From Lycorma delicatula (Eukaryota; Arthropoda; Insecta; Hemiptera; Fulgoridae), in the NCBI RefSeq assembly GCF_047948215.1, contig NC_134460.1, positions 15,311,501 to 15,375,500 of the forward strand: a stretch of DNA of 64,000 nucleotides. The letters run 5' to 3'. Below the pieces are notes generated by a model. The model searched no databases and was not told the DNA's origin. It worked only from the letters and a program-made list of their open reading frames with translations. Below are positions 10,481-21,608 of the stretch, one piece after another. Each line of letters opens with the position of its first letter. Position 1 is the first letter of the stretch. A program made the position numbers and the translations under genes.

Positions 10481-11882
10481 TATTATATTATTATGCTTTT
10501 ACGGCCAACATGGGACCACTTACGTCAATTTTAGTTGGATCTTTTCTGAGAAAAGCGAGTTATTTTACTCTTTCGAGCTGCCCAGTATTTCTTCATCCGT
10601 TCAGATCTTGCTTTCTTTTCTTCATCCGTAAACACCCTCTTCGGTGTATTTTGTCGTTTGTCTGTCTTTTGTTTAAATCTAATGCTTTTATCTTTTAGCT
10701 TTGTAATTTTTCCAGTTTTATTCTGTAGGTCGGTCAGGGAAATTCCCAATTCTTTCATATCTTCTCTAATTTCTTTGATCCATCCTACTTCTAGCTTTTG
10801 GAACCAGAGCTTTTCAATGATATTTCTTGACAGTCTTGTTTCCGGTGTCCTTATGAGATGACCGAAGAAAGAGATTCTTTTTTTCCGCATAGTATCAGTA
10901 ACAGGCTCTATTTCTCGATACACCACCTCATTTGGCACAATCCACCATCGGCCTTCTTTTTGGTGTTTTTTATTGATACACGTTCTGACAATTCTCCTCC
11001 CTATTTTCAGAATTTTTTCAATTCGGTTTTTCTGAGTGATTTTGAAAAGGGTCTCGCTTCCGTAGGTGACTTCTGGCTGTACTACAGTTTTATAATGTTT
11101 AGGTTTTGTTTTAGCAGAAAGGCATTTTTTGTTATATATTGACCGAGTTAATTTTTGGGATTTAATCATTTTATTTGTCCTGTTTTGCCATGTCACTTTT
11201 TCATTTAAATTATAAGTTATTATTTCCCCTAGATATTTAAATCGTTTTACTATTTTAATTTTCTGATTGTTTACCGTAATGCGCTCTATTACCAGAGGAT
11301 CTATGGCCATTAGTTCAGTTTTTTCGAAAGAGATATGAAGCCCTATCTTTTGTGCTAGGTTTTGAAGGCTCATGATTTGTGTTTTGGCTTCTTGAATATT
11401 ATTTGCTAAAAGAGCGAGGTCATCTGCAAATCCTAGGCGATTTAGTGTGATGGAGTTTTTCTTAGTACCCGTTTTTATATTTTTGGGATTTATTTCATAC
11501 CATTTTCTCATGACAAATTCGAGGGCGCAGTTAAAAAGGAGTGGTGAGAGGCCGTCTCCTTGCCTCAATCCAGTTTTTATGTAGAAGGGTTGAGAGAGTT
11601 CACCTCTGAATTTCACTCTGGACTGGGTATCGGTTAAAGTTAATTTTATCATGTTTACGAGTTTAGGGTGAAGGCCCAGGTTTCTCAGAATATTCAGCAT
11701 GGATGGTCGGTGTATACAATCATAGGCCCTTTTAAAGTCGACGAAGGTGATTATTAGTTGTTTTTTCCGTCTTTTATATAAGTCCATCATAAGTTTTAGG
11801 GATATTATTTGCTCCGGGCAACCTCTCCATGGCCTAAATCCCCCTTGGTATTCCCCAAGTTCCAGTTCAAGTTGGTCTTTGC
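10481..11882 (-). mobile_element. 1.4-kb RT unit, copy 1 (RTE-like, (TAA)n tail)
   Basis: Flanked by an exact 12-bp TSD, TTTTACCTCTAT (10469-10480 and 11883-11894). On the minus strand the unit starts GCAAAGACCAACTTG and ends in a TAATAATATAATAA-type tail. The reading frame is open from the first bases of the unit to its 3' region. The start coincides exactly with that of the copy at 23.1 kb. It lacks an endonuclease domain and the N-terminal part of the RT, so it is either a truncated LINE or a discrete short derivative. Confidence 0.9.
10531..11790 (-). CDS. Reverse transcriptase domain protein of LINE (intact frame)
   Basis: 419 residues from the first ATG; the same frame continues upstream to the element boundary near 11881 and adds an EYQGGFRPWRGCPEQ motif, so the ATG is only a convenient start. 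RT motifs: FVDFKRAYD (residues 16-24), GLRQGDGLSPLLFN (74-87) and catalytic FADD (121-124). The C-terminal region has KYLGEIITYNL, YGSETLF, FFGHLIRTPE and a basic end (SERMKKYWAARKSK). No endonuclease, RNase H or zinc finger is present. The frame has no premature stop, which implies recent insertion. The clade is inferred as RTE-like from the QGDGLSPLLFN form. Confidence 0.8.
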   Translation of the reverse strand: MMDLYKRRKKQLIITFVDFKRAYDCIHRPSMLNILRNLGLHPKLVNMIKLTLTDTQSRVKFRGELSQPFYIKTGLRQGDGLSPLLFNCALEFVMRKWYEINPKNIKTGTKKNSITLNRLGFADDLALLANNIQEAKTQIMSLQNLAQKIGLHISFEKTELMAIDPLVIERITVNNQKIKIVKRFKYLGEIITYNLNEKVTWQNRTNKMIKSQKLTRSIYNKKCLSAKTKPKHYKTVVQPEVTYGSETLFKITQKNRIEKILKIGRRIVRTCINKKHQKEGRWWIVPNEVVYREIEPVTDTMRKKRISFFGHLIRTPETRLSRNIIEKLWFQKLEVGWIKEIREDMKELGISLTDLQNKTGKITKLKDKSIRFKQKTDKRQNTPKRVFTDEEKKARSERMKKYWAARKSKITRFSQKRSN

Positions 11883-11894
11883 TTTTACCTCTAT

Positions 11895-12944
11895 ATATAT
11901 ATAATACTCTTATTTTTTGCCGTTGTTTACGTCTCGAATTTTTATGTAAACCTCAGCTTTAGCACTCATGTAAATTCTAATTTATATCGATCTTACAACA
12001 TATTTAAAATTTTTATATTTCCACTGTACAAATACATCATAATAATTTCGGAATATTGATATCCGTATACAGTATTGAATTAAATTAATCCTCCAAGCTA
12101 TCCTTAGAGAGTTAATGCTCGTCCCTTTTTAATTATTATGCACCTCTCTCTTTATGTCGAGAAGGTACATAGACAATTTTGTTTGTAAAAAGTATAAAAC
12201 GTCGGAAACGGTTTCGTATTATTGAGTTATTTAAAAAAATAAAAAATAAACGAAGCAAATATTTGATCTAAAAAATTCATGTATTCACTCTAATTGAGTT
12301 AACCTATACTATCGACTATCGGTGTGTTTTGATAAAACAAATAGTATAATCTATTAATCTACGAAGGTTATTTTTCATCGTTCGACTGATTATTAACCGA
12401 TGAAAAGGTTATATGATAAAAAAATGATTGCCTACAGGGACGTCGTACTAAACAAGAACAGTAATGCACCGAGCTAAAGCTGAAAATTGATTTTCATTCT
12501 CGAAACAGACACACAATATCTAGCCGGCTCTAAACAAATAAGAGTACATAGACTAACACACGCGTGAAAGCGTGCGCATGTACAAATTCATATACGGAAT
12601 AAAGTATGACGTTTTCTCTTGCGAATCGCTTGCTGAGATGACAGAGGATATTCCTTTAACCGTTTTCTTTCAGTCGTTACATTAGACTGTCCTCTTCCTT
12701 TGGGAATATAACGTATGAACGGACGTTGTATCCGTGAGGGAATAGAAACCATTGTAATCGGAACGGTCGAACTAGGATCTCTTGTTTCTAGTTTAAAGAT
12801 TTTATGACTTCCAACAGTCATTTTAGTTTAAAAAGACAGCAAAGCTATTTATTTTTTAAAATTCTATTTCTCTTTAATTTTATTTGAAGATGCGACTTGT
12901 ATAATGATCGAATTTAATTATGACAACAATAAACGTTCATAAAT
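11895..12944. other. AT-rich region, no recognised gene
   Basis: About 12440-12830 is less AT-rich and has a 77-codon minus-strand frame (12588-12821), but it shows no domain and no repeat partner in the window. The rest is plain AT-rich DNA. Confidence 0.45.
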
Positions 12945-12946
12945 CA

Positions 12947-12977
<31 letters not shown>

Positions 12978-13208
12978 TTGTCTTTAGTCATTTGACTGGT
13001 TTGATGCAGCTCTCCAAGATTCCCTATCTAGTGCTAGTCGTTTCATTTCAGTATACCCTCTACATCCTACATCCCCAACAATTTGTTTTACATACTCCAA
13101 ACGTGGCCTGCCTACACAATTTTTCCCTTCTACCTGTCCTTCCAATATTAAAGCGACTATTCCAGGATGCCTTAGTATGTGGCCTATAAGTCTGTCTCTT
13201 CTTTTAAC

Positions 13209-13249
<41 letters not shown>
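12945..13249 (-). mobile_element. RTE-like LINE 3' stub inside a (TA)n microsatellite
   Basis: The LINE 3' end (about 12970-13210, minus orientation) is flanked on both sides by (TA)n: 12945-12969 and 13211-13249. It encodes only the last 70 or so residues (VKRRDRLIGHILRHPGIVAL onward). The target was apparently a TA microsatellite that was duplicated or expanded around the insert. Confidence 0.8.
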
Positions 13250-13250
<1 letters not shown>

Positions 13251-13560
13251 AAAATGAATGGTTTTTGTTAGTCCCCTATGCGTTCCTACACTGTTCATCC
13301 GATTCTGATGAAACTTTGGTGAGTTTTGCGCACGCCCGCTAAGATTTTTGAATTAGTTTGGACTTGCTAGGTGACCCTAGGATAGAGATATTTCGAAAAA
13401 TTGAGTTTATGGTCCGATTTGGTTCATATTAAGAATATATATTAGTTACGTAAAAGAAAGATTTTTACAAAACCTATACCCGCTAGGTGGCGTCGGTGTC
13501 GAGATATTTACGACACAAACAAAGAAATATACTTTTTTGTATATTTATATAACGCCCGTT
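13250..13560. repeat. Unclassified dispersed-repeat-like segment
   Basis: Phrases such as CATCCGATTCTGATGAAACT and CGCTAGGTGGCG followed by TCGAGATATTT resemble common insect non-coding repeats with no ORF. No second copy was found in this window, so the call rests on style only. Confidence 0.3.
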
Positions 13561-13599
13561 TGTGTATCCGCTGTAGACTAAAAAAACCGATTTACGCGA

Positions 13600-13718
13600 G
13601 AGAAAATGGAAACAGGAAAAGGGAAACGGGAATAGGGAGAAAGAGAAAAAGGGAAAAAGGTAAAAAAAAGTAATAGGGAAAAAGAGAACTAGAGAAAAAA
13701 AGATAAAGTGAAAGGGTA
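13600..13718. repeat. Polypurine tract
   Basis: About 120 bases are almost entirely A and G on the plus strand (GGGAAA and AGAGAAAAAG units). Low-complexity mirror-repeat-like DNA that could form a triplex; no gene. Confidence 0.7.
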
Positions 13719-13918
13719 ATTTTAATAAATGAAATTAAATTTTTACTTATAATTTTGGGACAGTAGAATTTTTTTATTATTAGGTGACAAAATATCAATT
13801 AATTATTATTTATTTAATTGTAATGCAAATATTAAAGGATCGTTCCATATAATCATTTTGACTTTCGATAAATTCTTCTACTTAATTAAATGACTACTAA
13901 CTGTACTACCTTATTTTC

Positions 13919-14184
13919 TTTTTCCTGTTTAGCCTCCGGAAATTACCGTTAAGGTATTACTTCAGAAGATGATATGTATGAGTGTAGTCCTGTATCGTCT
14001 CAGTTCGACCGTTTCTGAGATGTGTAGTTAATTGAAACCCAACCACTAAACAACACCGGTATTTACGATCTAGTATTCATCCGTATAAAAATAACTGCCT
14101 TTACTAGGAATTGAACGCTGAAACTCTCGATTTCCAAATCAGCTAATTTGGGAAGGTGCGTTCACCACTAGAACAAACCGGTGT
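13919..14184 (-). mobile_element. tRNA-derived SINE, copy B
   Basis: Minus-strand copy with the TTTCCTGTTTAGCCTCCGG tail end at 13919 and the tRNA-like head near 14184 (ACCGGTTTGTTCTAGTGGTG on the minus strand). Full-length and moderately diverged. Family landmarks GATCGTA and GAGATGTGTAGTTAATTG are present in reverse. Confidence 0.85.
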
Positions 14185-14776
14185 GTTGCACTAAATAAAC
14201 TATATAAAACTATGCTGACTAGAAACAAAACAAGAATACACTAAGCGAGCTAAAAGCTTGCCCTGTCTTTGTCAACTGAACGGTTTGGTTCCGATTGCTA
14301 ATAACATGACGCATTTTCATATAACATGTAAACGCAACAGACTATTACACTAGCAGTCGACGAGGGGCAAACTTTCAGTTTTCGTATTGTACGTAATGGT
14401 TGTACTTATTCATTTCTAATGGCTAGTCGGCGGTTGATAACGCAACTTTACAATATAAGATAAACTATCACGAAATTTATCGATAGTCGAATATAATTTA
14501 TTAAGAGACAAAACCCTTAAGAGACGTAGAATGATGGATCGTCTTAGTTCTTGGAATAACGAACAACATATAAGGACTAGGTCTATTTAGGGGTACAAAG
14601 AAACAAACGCTCCAGCAGCGTCGGCAGCTCTATCGAGTGTTTCATATTTTTATAAAAACGTTCCAGTGAGGCGATTTCCCGCCATACGTTTACTTTTTTA
14701 TTATTCGTAAATATCGTCTTAGAAAGTAAAAATGTACACTCTTTAACACGATGTGTAACAATTTCACGGATGGATG
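14185..14776. other. No gene recognised
   Basis: Moderately AT-rich unique-looking DNA between a SINE and a mariner-like element. Nothing supported. Confidence 0.4.
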
Positions 14777-14778
14777 TA

Positions 14779-16107
14779 CAGGGCGTTTCATAATGTTCTT
14801 AGGAGTTACAAAAATTCGGTACAAAAAAAGTATTTCACTTACCTAAATGAAAGTTATACGAGGTCATGCAGGAACTCAAACAGTTTTTGTTAAAATCTAT
14901 AATTGTTCAATATGTCCTCCTCTGGTAATACGGCACAAATCAACACGAAAGTCTCTTGCCAAACTCGTTCTAACATGTCATTTTCGATAGAGTTGATGGC
15001 ATCGATTATACGATCCTTTAGCTCAGAGATATCGTGCGACATCGGTGGAATAAACACCTTATCTTTCACGTATCCCCAGAGAAAGAAATCACATGGCGTG
15101 AGGTCTGGTGATCTTGGGCCACAGCATAATGTGTTGGTCTTCTTCAGACGCACGTCCTATCCGGCGCCGAGGTAATGTTGTGTTAACGTACTGTCGAACC
15201 TCTTTATGAAAACGGGCAGGACAACCACCTTGCTGGAAAATGAAGTCGTTGAGTAGCTTTCCATAAGCCATAATTGTAACATATCCAGGTATATCGTGCC
15301 GGTTACTGTCGTTTCCATAAAAAAGAACGGCCCATACAATGCCTCAAGAGAGATCGCACAAAAAACGTTTATTTTTGGAGAATCCTGAATGCGTTCCGCA
15401 TAAGCGTGTGGGTTTTCAGTTCCCCAAATTCGCACGTTATTACGGTTTACTTTGCCGCTAATATGGAAAGTAGCTTCATCGCTGAAAATTATCTTGTTTA
15501 GAAAACCTTCATCTAACACCATCTTTTCCTGTAATTGTAAACAAAAATCGAGCCTACGTGTTTTATCTCCATCAGAAAGACGCTGGATTAATCGAAGACG
15601 TTACGGTTTGCATAGTAAACGTTTACGGAGTACTCTCCACACTGTTGTTTTCGGAAATTCAATTCTCTGCCTGCAGCCGCAGTCGATTTTGACGGGCTGC
15701 GAATGAAACTTGCACGCACACGTTCGACATTGACTTCTGAGGTCGATCGACGACCGGTTGATTTTCGCTTGCACAGGCAACCGGTTTCACTGAAGTTTTT
15801 ATACCGTGCACGAATTGAATTGTCACTCGGTGGCTCCTTATGAAATTTCAACCGAAACGCACGTAGCACAGAAATTACTGACTTTGACAAGTGAAATTCT
15901 AACACGCAAAACGACTTCTCGCTTCCCGTGGCAGCCATTTTCTGTACTGTCGACGCCTAGCGACCAGATGGTTTACTAACTGCCTAATATATGTGGAAAA
16001 AACTATTTGAAGTACTCTTTCGTACAGTACTTGTTGTATTCTTATGAGTGAAATAGTTTTTTGTTAATGAATTTTCGAAACTCCGAAGAACATTATGAAA
16101 CGCCCTG
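14779..16107 (-). mobile_element. Mariner-like DNA transposon with 29-bp TIRs
   Basis: Terminal inverted repeats 14779-14807 and 16079-16107 match at 28 of 29 positions, start CAGGGCGTTTCATAATG and are flanked by TA on both sides (14777-14778 and 16108-16109), the signature target duplication of the Tc1/mariner superfamily. The 1329-bp element encodes a broken transposase on the minus strand. TIR preservation suggests it could still be mobilised in trans by a related transposase. Confidence 0.92.
14890..15938 (-). pseudogene. Mariner-like transposase (frameshifted, catalytic Asp lost)
   Basis: Three minus-strand frames give the parts in order. 15588-15938 carries a helix-turn-helix DNA-binding region (VLEFHLSKSVISVLRAF ... 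RYKNFSETG). 15157-15522 contains the first catalytic aspartate in FSDEATFH. 15089-15271 and 14890-15153 cover the second and third. The second site, expected as QQDG, reads FQQGGCP, so the aspartate is replaced by glycine. The third, PDLTPCDFFLW, is intact. At least two frameshifts separate the parts. Spacing between the second and third sites is about 45-46 residues, longer than classic DD34D mariner. Inactive. Confidence 0.85.
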
Positions 16108-16413
16108 TATAATGTTTAAATGAGAAATAATCAGTTTTACAATATCTTAGTTAAAAAAAAAGGTTTTTTACGGGTGAAATTGCATCTAGCAGGTTTATTC
16201 ACTACAAACGTTACCAAATATTTTTTACTGTTAAAGATATAAAAACAAAATAATTAATTGTATAATTTATGTAACATAAGAATAGAATTATGATTTGTGT
16301 TAAACGTAGCGAACGTGTTAAATTCTCAGTTCTAAATCGGTCTAATCGGTGAGAGCTCAAAGTTGCCGCAACTCAAGCATTACTACTAAAACATAAATCT
16401 CACTCCTTTATTA

Positions 16414-17789
16414 TTATTATTATTATGCTTTTACGGCCAACATGGGACCACTTAAGTCAATTTTAGTTGGATCTTTTCTGAGAAAAGCGTGTTATTTTAC
16501 TCTTTCGAGCTGCCCAGTATTTCTTCATCCGTTCAGATCTTGCTTTCTTTTCTTCATCCGTAAACACCCTCTTCGTTGTATTTTGTCGTTTGTCTGTCTT
16601 TTGTTTAAATCTAATGCTTTTATCTTTTAGCTTTGTAATTTTTCCAGTTTTATTCTGTAGGTCGGTCAGGGAAATTCCCAATTCTTTCATATCTTCTCTA
16701 ATTTCTTTGATCCATCCTACTTCTAGCTTTTGGAACCAGAGCTTTTCAATGATATTTCTTGACGGTCTTGTTTGCGGTGTCCTTATGAGATGACCGAAGA
16801 AAGAGATTCTTTTTTTCCGCATAGTATCAGTAACAGGCTCTATTTCTCGATACACCACCTCATTTGGCACAATCCACCATCGGCCTTCTTTTTGGTGTTT
16901 TTTATCGATACACGTTCTGACAATTCTCCTCTCTGTTTTCAGAATTTTTTCAATTCGGTTTTTCTGAGTGATTTTGAAAAGGGTCTCGCTTCCGTAGGTG
17001 ACTTCTGGCTGTACTACAGTTCTATAATGTTTAAGTTTTGTTTTAGCAGAAAGGCATTTTTTGTTATATGTTGACCGAGTTAATTTTTGGGATTTAATCA
17101 TTTTATTTGTCCTGTTTTGCCATGTCACTTTTTCATTTAAATTATAAGTTATTATTTCCCCTAGATATTTAAATCGTTTTACTATTTTAATTTTCTGATT
17201 GTTTACCGTAATGCGCTCTATTACCAGAGGATCTATGGCCATTAGTTCAGTTTTTTCGAAAGAGATATGAAGCCCTATCTTTTGTGCTAGGTTTTAAAGG
17301 CTCATGATTTGTGTTTTGGCTTCTTGAATATTATTTGCTAAAAGAGCGAGGTCATTTGCAAATCCTAGGCAATTTAGTGTGATGGAGTTTTTCTTAGTAC
17401 CCGTTTTTATATTTTTGGGATTTATTTCATACCATTTTCTCATGACAAATTCGAGGGCGCAGTTAAAAAGGAGTGGTGAGAGGCCGTCTCCTTGCCTCAA
17501 TCCAGTTTTTATGTAGAAGGGTTGAGAGAGTTCACCTCTGAATTTCACTCTCGACTGGGTATCGGTTAAAGTTAATTTTATCATGTTTACGAGTTTATGG
17601 TGAAGGCCCAGGTTTCTCAGAATATTCAGCACGGATGGTCAGTGTATACAATCATAGGCCCTTTTAAAGTCGACGAAGGTGATTATTAGTTGTTTTTTTC
17701 CGTCTTTTATATAAGTCCATCATAAGTTTTAGGGATATTATTTGCTCCGGGCAACCTCTCCATGGCCTAAATCCCCCTTGGTATTCCCC
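16414..17789 (-). mobile_element. 1.4-kb RT unit, copy 2
   Basis: Flanked by an exact 16-bp TSD, TCTCACTCCTTTATTA (16398-16413 and 17790-17805; the last bases are ambiguous with the TTA tail). The 5' end is about 30 bp shorter than in copies 1 and 3. Ends in (TAA)n. Very close in sequence to the other two units, with several inactivating changes. Confidence 0.9.
16463..17632 (-). pseudogene. Reverse transcriptase domain, copy 2 (inactive)
   Basis: Same protein as copies 1 and 3, split into two minus-strand frames (17294-17632 and 16463-17242) by a Gln-to-stop change (CAA to TAA at about 17294-17296). The catalytic box reads FANDLALLA rather than FADDLALLA, so one metal-binding aspartate is changed to asparagine. 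The C-terminal 259 residues are uninterrupted. The intact TSD shows it moved as a unit; the catalytic change may predate insertion if copying was in trans. Confidence 0.85.
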
Positions 17790-17805
17790 TCTCACTCCTT
17801 TATTA

Positions 17806-18239
17806 ATGCATTTGATGTATATTATATATTATAATAAATTAAAAAAAGAGTTGACGCATATTTAATATTTCTCGTTTTATTGCAGCTTGTAAGAAGCAAT
17901 TAATCACCGTCTTAACAAATGTCATCTACTTTCTTAAATTACATAAGTGTAGATTTAAACATTGAATCATATGATTTTTGATTATTATATTAACACATAC
18001 ACACGTTGATATTTTTTATAGAAATTAATGAATTAGCGAATTAACTTGCGGTAATGGAACATTAACGATGTAAAAGGAAACTATTATCGGTTCAGGCAAC
18101 TAAAATTATATTTAATTTTTTTTTTTCTTTAAGACTAGATACTAAGGAATGGGAAAAGAAATATATTTATAATTTATTCTTTTTTTTTTTGAAGATTACA
18201 AAAGAAATTCTAACAACAAAGTTGTAATACTTTCCTGGA
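17806..18239. other. AT-rich spacer
   Basis: No gene or repeat recognised. Confidence 0.45.
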
Positions 18240-18860
18240 GTTGATTATATTTATTCTTATGTAGTGGAAAAATAATGATACATGAAAAAAGTTTAAAATT
18301 CAAAAAATCGATATCTTTTAACTTTGATCGGTCTCCCTTACCCTCTAATATTGGCCTCGAAGTATTTCTTGTTTGTTCACTTGTGCTACTGCTATGCTTA
18401 GGAAGACGTAAAAAAAAGTTTGATTAAAAATATGCGATAAATAAAAAGATAACTTATTTTAAAATTTCGGAGAAGGGGTAAATTTCGGGCAAATTTTAAT
18501 AAAAGATTATTAAAATTTGCCCGAACACGCTTATCTTATGCGTGTACGCATGTACTGAGCTTAATACAGAGTGGGTTACGTTTGAAAAATTTTGAGAAAA
18601 TTGACCCCAAGAAAACTATACCCCATCCTTTGGACATATTGATTTCAAACTTTTACCGACAAATTGACCCGTATACACAAGTCTCTGTACCAAATTCCAA
18701 CAAAATCGGTACTCGTACGTACATTTGTTTGTAGAACGAAAATGATCTCCCACATTTCTTTGTTTTTTTTTGAGATCAAAAACAAAAGAAAAATGTATGA
18801 CATGAAACTTCGAGAAATTAAAAAACTTATACCTCATTTTTCGACTGATAACTGATTTTT
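18240..18860 (+). repeat. Unclassified AT-rich dispersed repeat X, copy 2
   Basis: Matches 37560-39020 in the same orientation and 8785-9480 in reverse. It contains an 18-bp perfect inverted repeat (18484-18501 with 18508-18525, 6-base loop) that the third copy lacks. Non-coding as far as I can see. Confidence 0.55.
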
Positions 18861-19883
18861 TACTGATTATTTTTCTTCTTGCAGCATATACTTCTTGGTA
18901 TCATAATTCTATATCAACAAGTAAAGAACGATCGGAAGTGCAATTTAACCGTGTAAAAGAAGCAAAAAAATATGAAATCTAAAAAAGGAAACGGTAGAGT
19001 TATTTGATACTTTAGGTAATTATTGGAAACGGTTATTTTGAAAATAAAGCAGGAGCTTATTTATAACTACCCTGCTTAAAACCCAAAATTTTAAATACGA
19101 AAAGAGCAGGATATAACATATAATTCTACTCCCATTGACTGCGCGATAAAGAGCTCCAGCAGAGAATATAATCCTGACGTGTGGTTACTAGGTCGTATGT
19201 TTTGCTTTTATCTCAATAAAAGGGATGTATTTTTAATCTTTAGCTTGCTTCTAACTGAACGTCTCAATATACTTACTGTCTTCACTGATCGATCGCTCCA
19301 TTTTATTTGCTGTACGTCAGTACAGAATGAATAAATTAACTGACTCATCCGTTTTCATTTTTTCAGTCTTGAACAATATTACGAATTTATAAACAAAGTT
19401 GATTTTTTTATCAAATTTTTTATAATTTTATTTATCGTTTTTTAAAAAATTATTTAAAACTAAAATGTTTGAATAATTAGGTAAGCCTTTCAGGACATCT
19501 AACACGTACATAAAGCTCAGAATTTAATTCTATTAATAAAACTGAGAATCGTTTATATGTAAAAAAAAAATTATTTAAATTTCTTTTCTGAGAAATAAAT
19601 TAATAAATTGATTTTCTTTAACCGGTAAACGTTTTCGAATACCTCAAAAATTTCTATGTTTTATTTAGTTAATCCGGAATCGTATCATAAAATACACTTA
19701 AATCACGTCAGTTTATAATTTGTGGCTTGTGACAGAATATAATTGTAGTGTAAATTACAGTAGTTTTATCGGTTGATTAGATAACGGTTGCCACGGTGAT
19801 ATTTCAAGGTTACGGTTGTCAGACTATTTTGCTAGAACAACATAAATCGTGAATTTTTTTATCGAATGATTATTTGTTCACAA
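18861..19883. other. AT-rich region, no gene seen
   Basis: No coding signal or recognised repeat. Confidence 0.45.
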
Positions 19884-20831
19884 TTTTTTTTTTGTCTTCA
19901 GTCATTTGACTGGTTTGATGCAGCTCTCCAAGATTCCCTATCTAGTGCTAGTCGTTTCATTTCGGTATACCCTCTACATCCTACATCCCTAACAATTTGT
20001 TTTACATATTCCAAACGTGGCCTGCCTTAGTATGCCTTACCAGGATGCCTTAGTATGTGGCTTATAAGTCTGTCTCTTCTTTTAACTATATTTTTCCAAA
20101 CGCTTCTTTCTTCATCTATTTGCCGCAATACCTCTTCATTTGTCACTTTATCCACCCATCTGATTTTTAACATTCTCCTATAGCACCCCATTTCAAAAGC
20201 TTCTAACCTTTTCTTCTCAGATACTCCGATCGTCCAAGTTTCACTTCCATATAAAGCGACACTCCAAACATACACTTTCAAAAATCTTTTCCTGACATTT
20301 AAATTAATTTTTGATGTAAACAAATTATATTTTTTACTGAAGGCTCGTTTAGCTTGTGCTATTCGGCATTTTATATCGCTCCTGCTTCGTCCATCTTTAG
20401 TAATTCTACTTTCCAAATAACAAAATTCTTCTACCTCCGTAATCTTTTCTCCTTCTATTTTCACATTCAGTGGTCCATCTTTGTTATTTCTACTACATTT
20501 CATTACATTTGTTTTGTTCTTGTTTATTTTCACGCGATAGTTCTTGCGTAGGACTTCATCTATGCCGTTCATTGTTTCTTCTAAATCCTTTTTACTCTCG
20601 GCTAGAATTACTATATCGTCAGCAAATCGTAGCATCTTTATCTTTTCACCTTGTACTGTTACTCCGAATCTAAATTGTCCTTTAACATCATTAACTGCTA
20701 GTTCCATGTAAAGATTAAAAAGTAACGGAGATAGGGAACATCCTTGTCGGACTCCCTTTGTTATTACGGCTTCTTTCTTATGTTCTTCAATTGTTACCGT
20801 TGCTGTTTGGTTCCTATACATGTTAGCAATT
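19884..20831 (-). mobile_element. RTE-like LINE, 5'-truncated copy
   Basis: Poly(A) tail as poly(T) at 19884-19893, then the family 3' motif. The LINE match stops at about 20831. Near 20025-20040 about 50 bp of the family sequence is missing and replaced by a short filler that copies the nearby CTTAGTATG motif, a sign of error-prone repair. The RT core frame is otherwise open. Confidence 0.88.
20027..20821 (-). pseudogene. RTE-like RT core, 264 residues
   Basis: Long open frame with GVRQGCSLSPLLFN (residues 23-36), RFADDIVILAES with catalytic FADD (66-69), YLESRITKDGRSRSDIK, SVALYGSETWTIG and HILRHPGKAY at the deletion end. N-terminal RT fingers and the endonuclease are missing, and the C-terminal 70 or so residues are lost to the filler deletion. 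Unlike the 6.9- and 59.4-kb copies it keeps Arg (CGA) rather than a stop in GVRQG. Confidence 0.8.
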
Positions 20832-21608
20832 TTCAGAAGGAAAGTTTAGATTTTGCAATCTTTTTTCTAATTATTTCTAACGCTTTACTTACGTACACTT
20901 TTATTATTACTAATTTGAGAATATTATCTACGATAGAAGAGTTATATAATGTAAGAAAGATTAAATAATATTGTTACATTAGTTATAAATCCAACTATTA
21001 AGTATACGTCTTACAAGGAATCTAACCCAGAAGCAAACGATTAAGAAGTCTATCGTGATGATGTCTTAAGAATCTAGTTGGCTTGGCCGTATTAATAATA
21101 ATCTATTAATCGTAAATTTGCTTGTTATTATTATTTATTTATTTAATTTATATACTTATTTATTCGCTTATTTTCTTAATTTTTATCGTGTACTTATTCT
21201 CAGTTACTGGATTACAAAAAAATGATTGTTCTGTTATTAACAAAAATTTGTTTTATTTATGAATTAATTATACGCGATGGTCAATCGCAAAAGATAAGTA
21301 CGGTAAATTATCTTTTGAAAGACGGATGAGTTTTTTAGTGCGTGAATGATGCCCTATCTAACCAGGATTAGAATCCAGAACTTAGGATAAAAAGGAAAGA
21401 TGTTTGTTACCTTCTGCAACGGAGGTCGGCATCTTTTGGCTATATTATACTTTCTTATGAACCTATCGTTATTTATTTTATTTTACTTGTTTTATTTGTG
21501 AAAGATTGAATCAACAGTAATAGATATTTTTCAACTATATCGGCGTGTAATGGATTACTTTAATTTTTAATTTTTATTATTTACATTACTTTTATATGGA
21601 GCGATTCA
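20832..21608. other. AT-rich region, no gene seen
   Basis: No coding sequence or repeat recognised. Short palindromic AT stretches only. Confidence 0.45.

Noticed and set aside
10510..11142. Plus-strand frames rich in Phe/Ser over the RT unit (also at 16.4-17.1 and 23.9-24.5 kb)
   Set aside because: Antisense shadows of the RT coding strand; repeated only because the element is repeated.
12588..12821. 77-codon minus-strand frame in less AT-rich DNA
   Set aside because: No domain, no splice context that decides it, no repeat partner. Could be chance.
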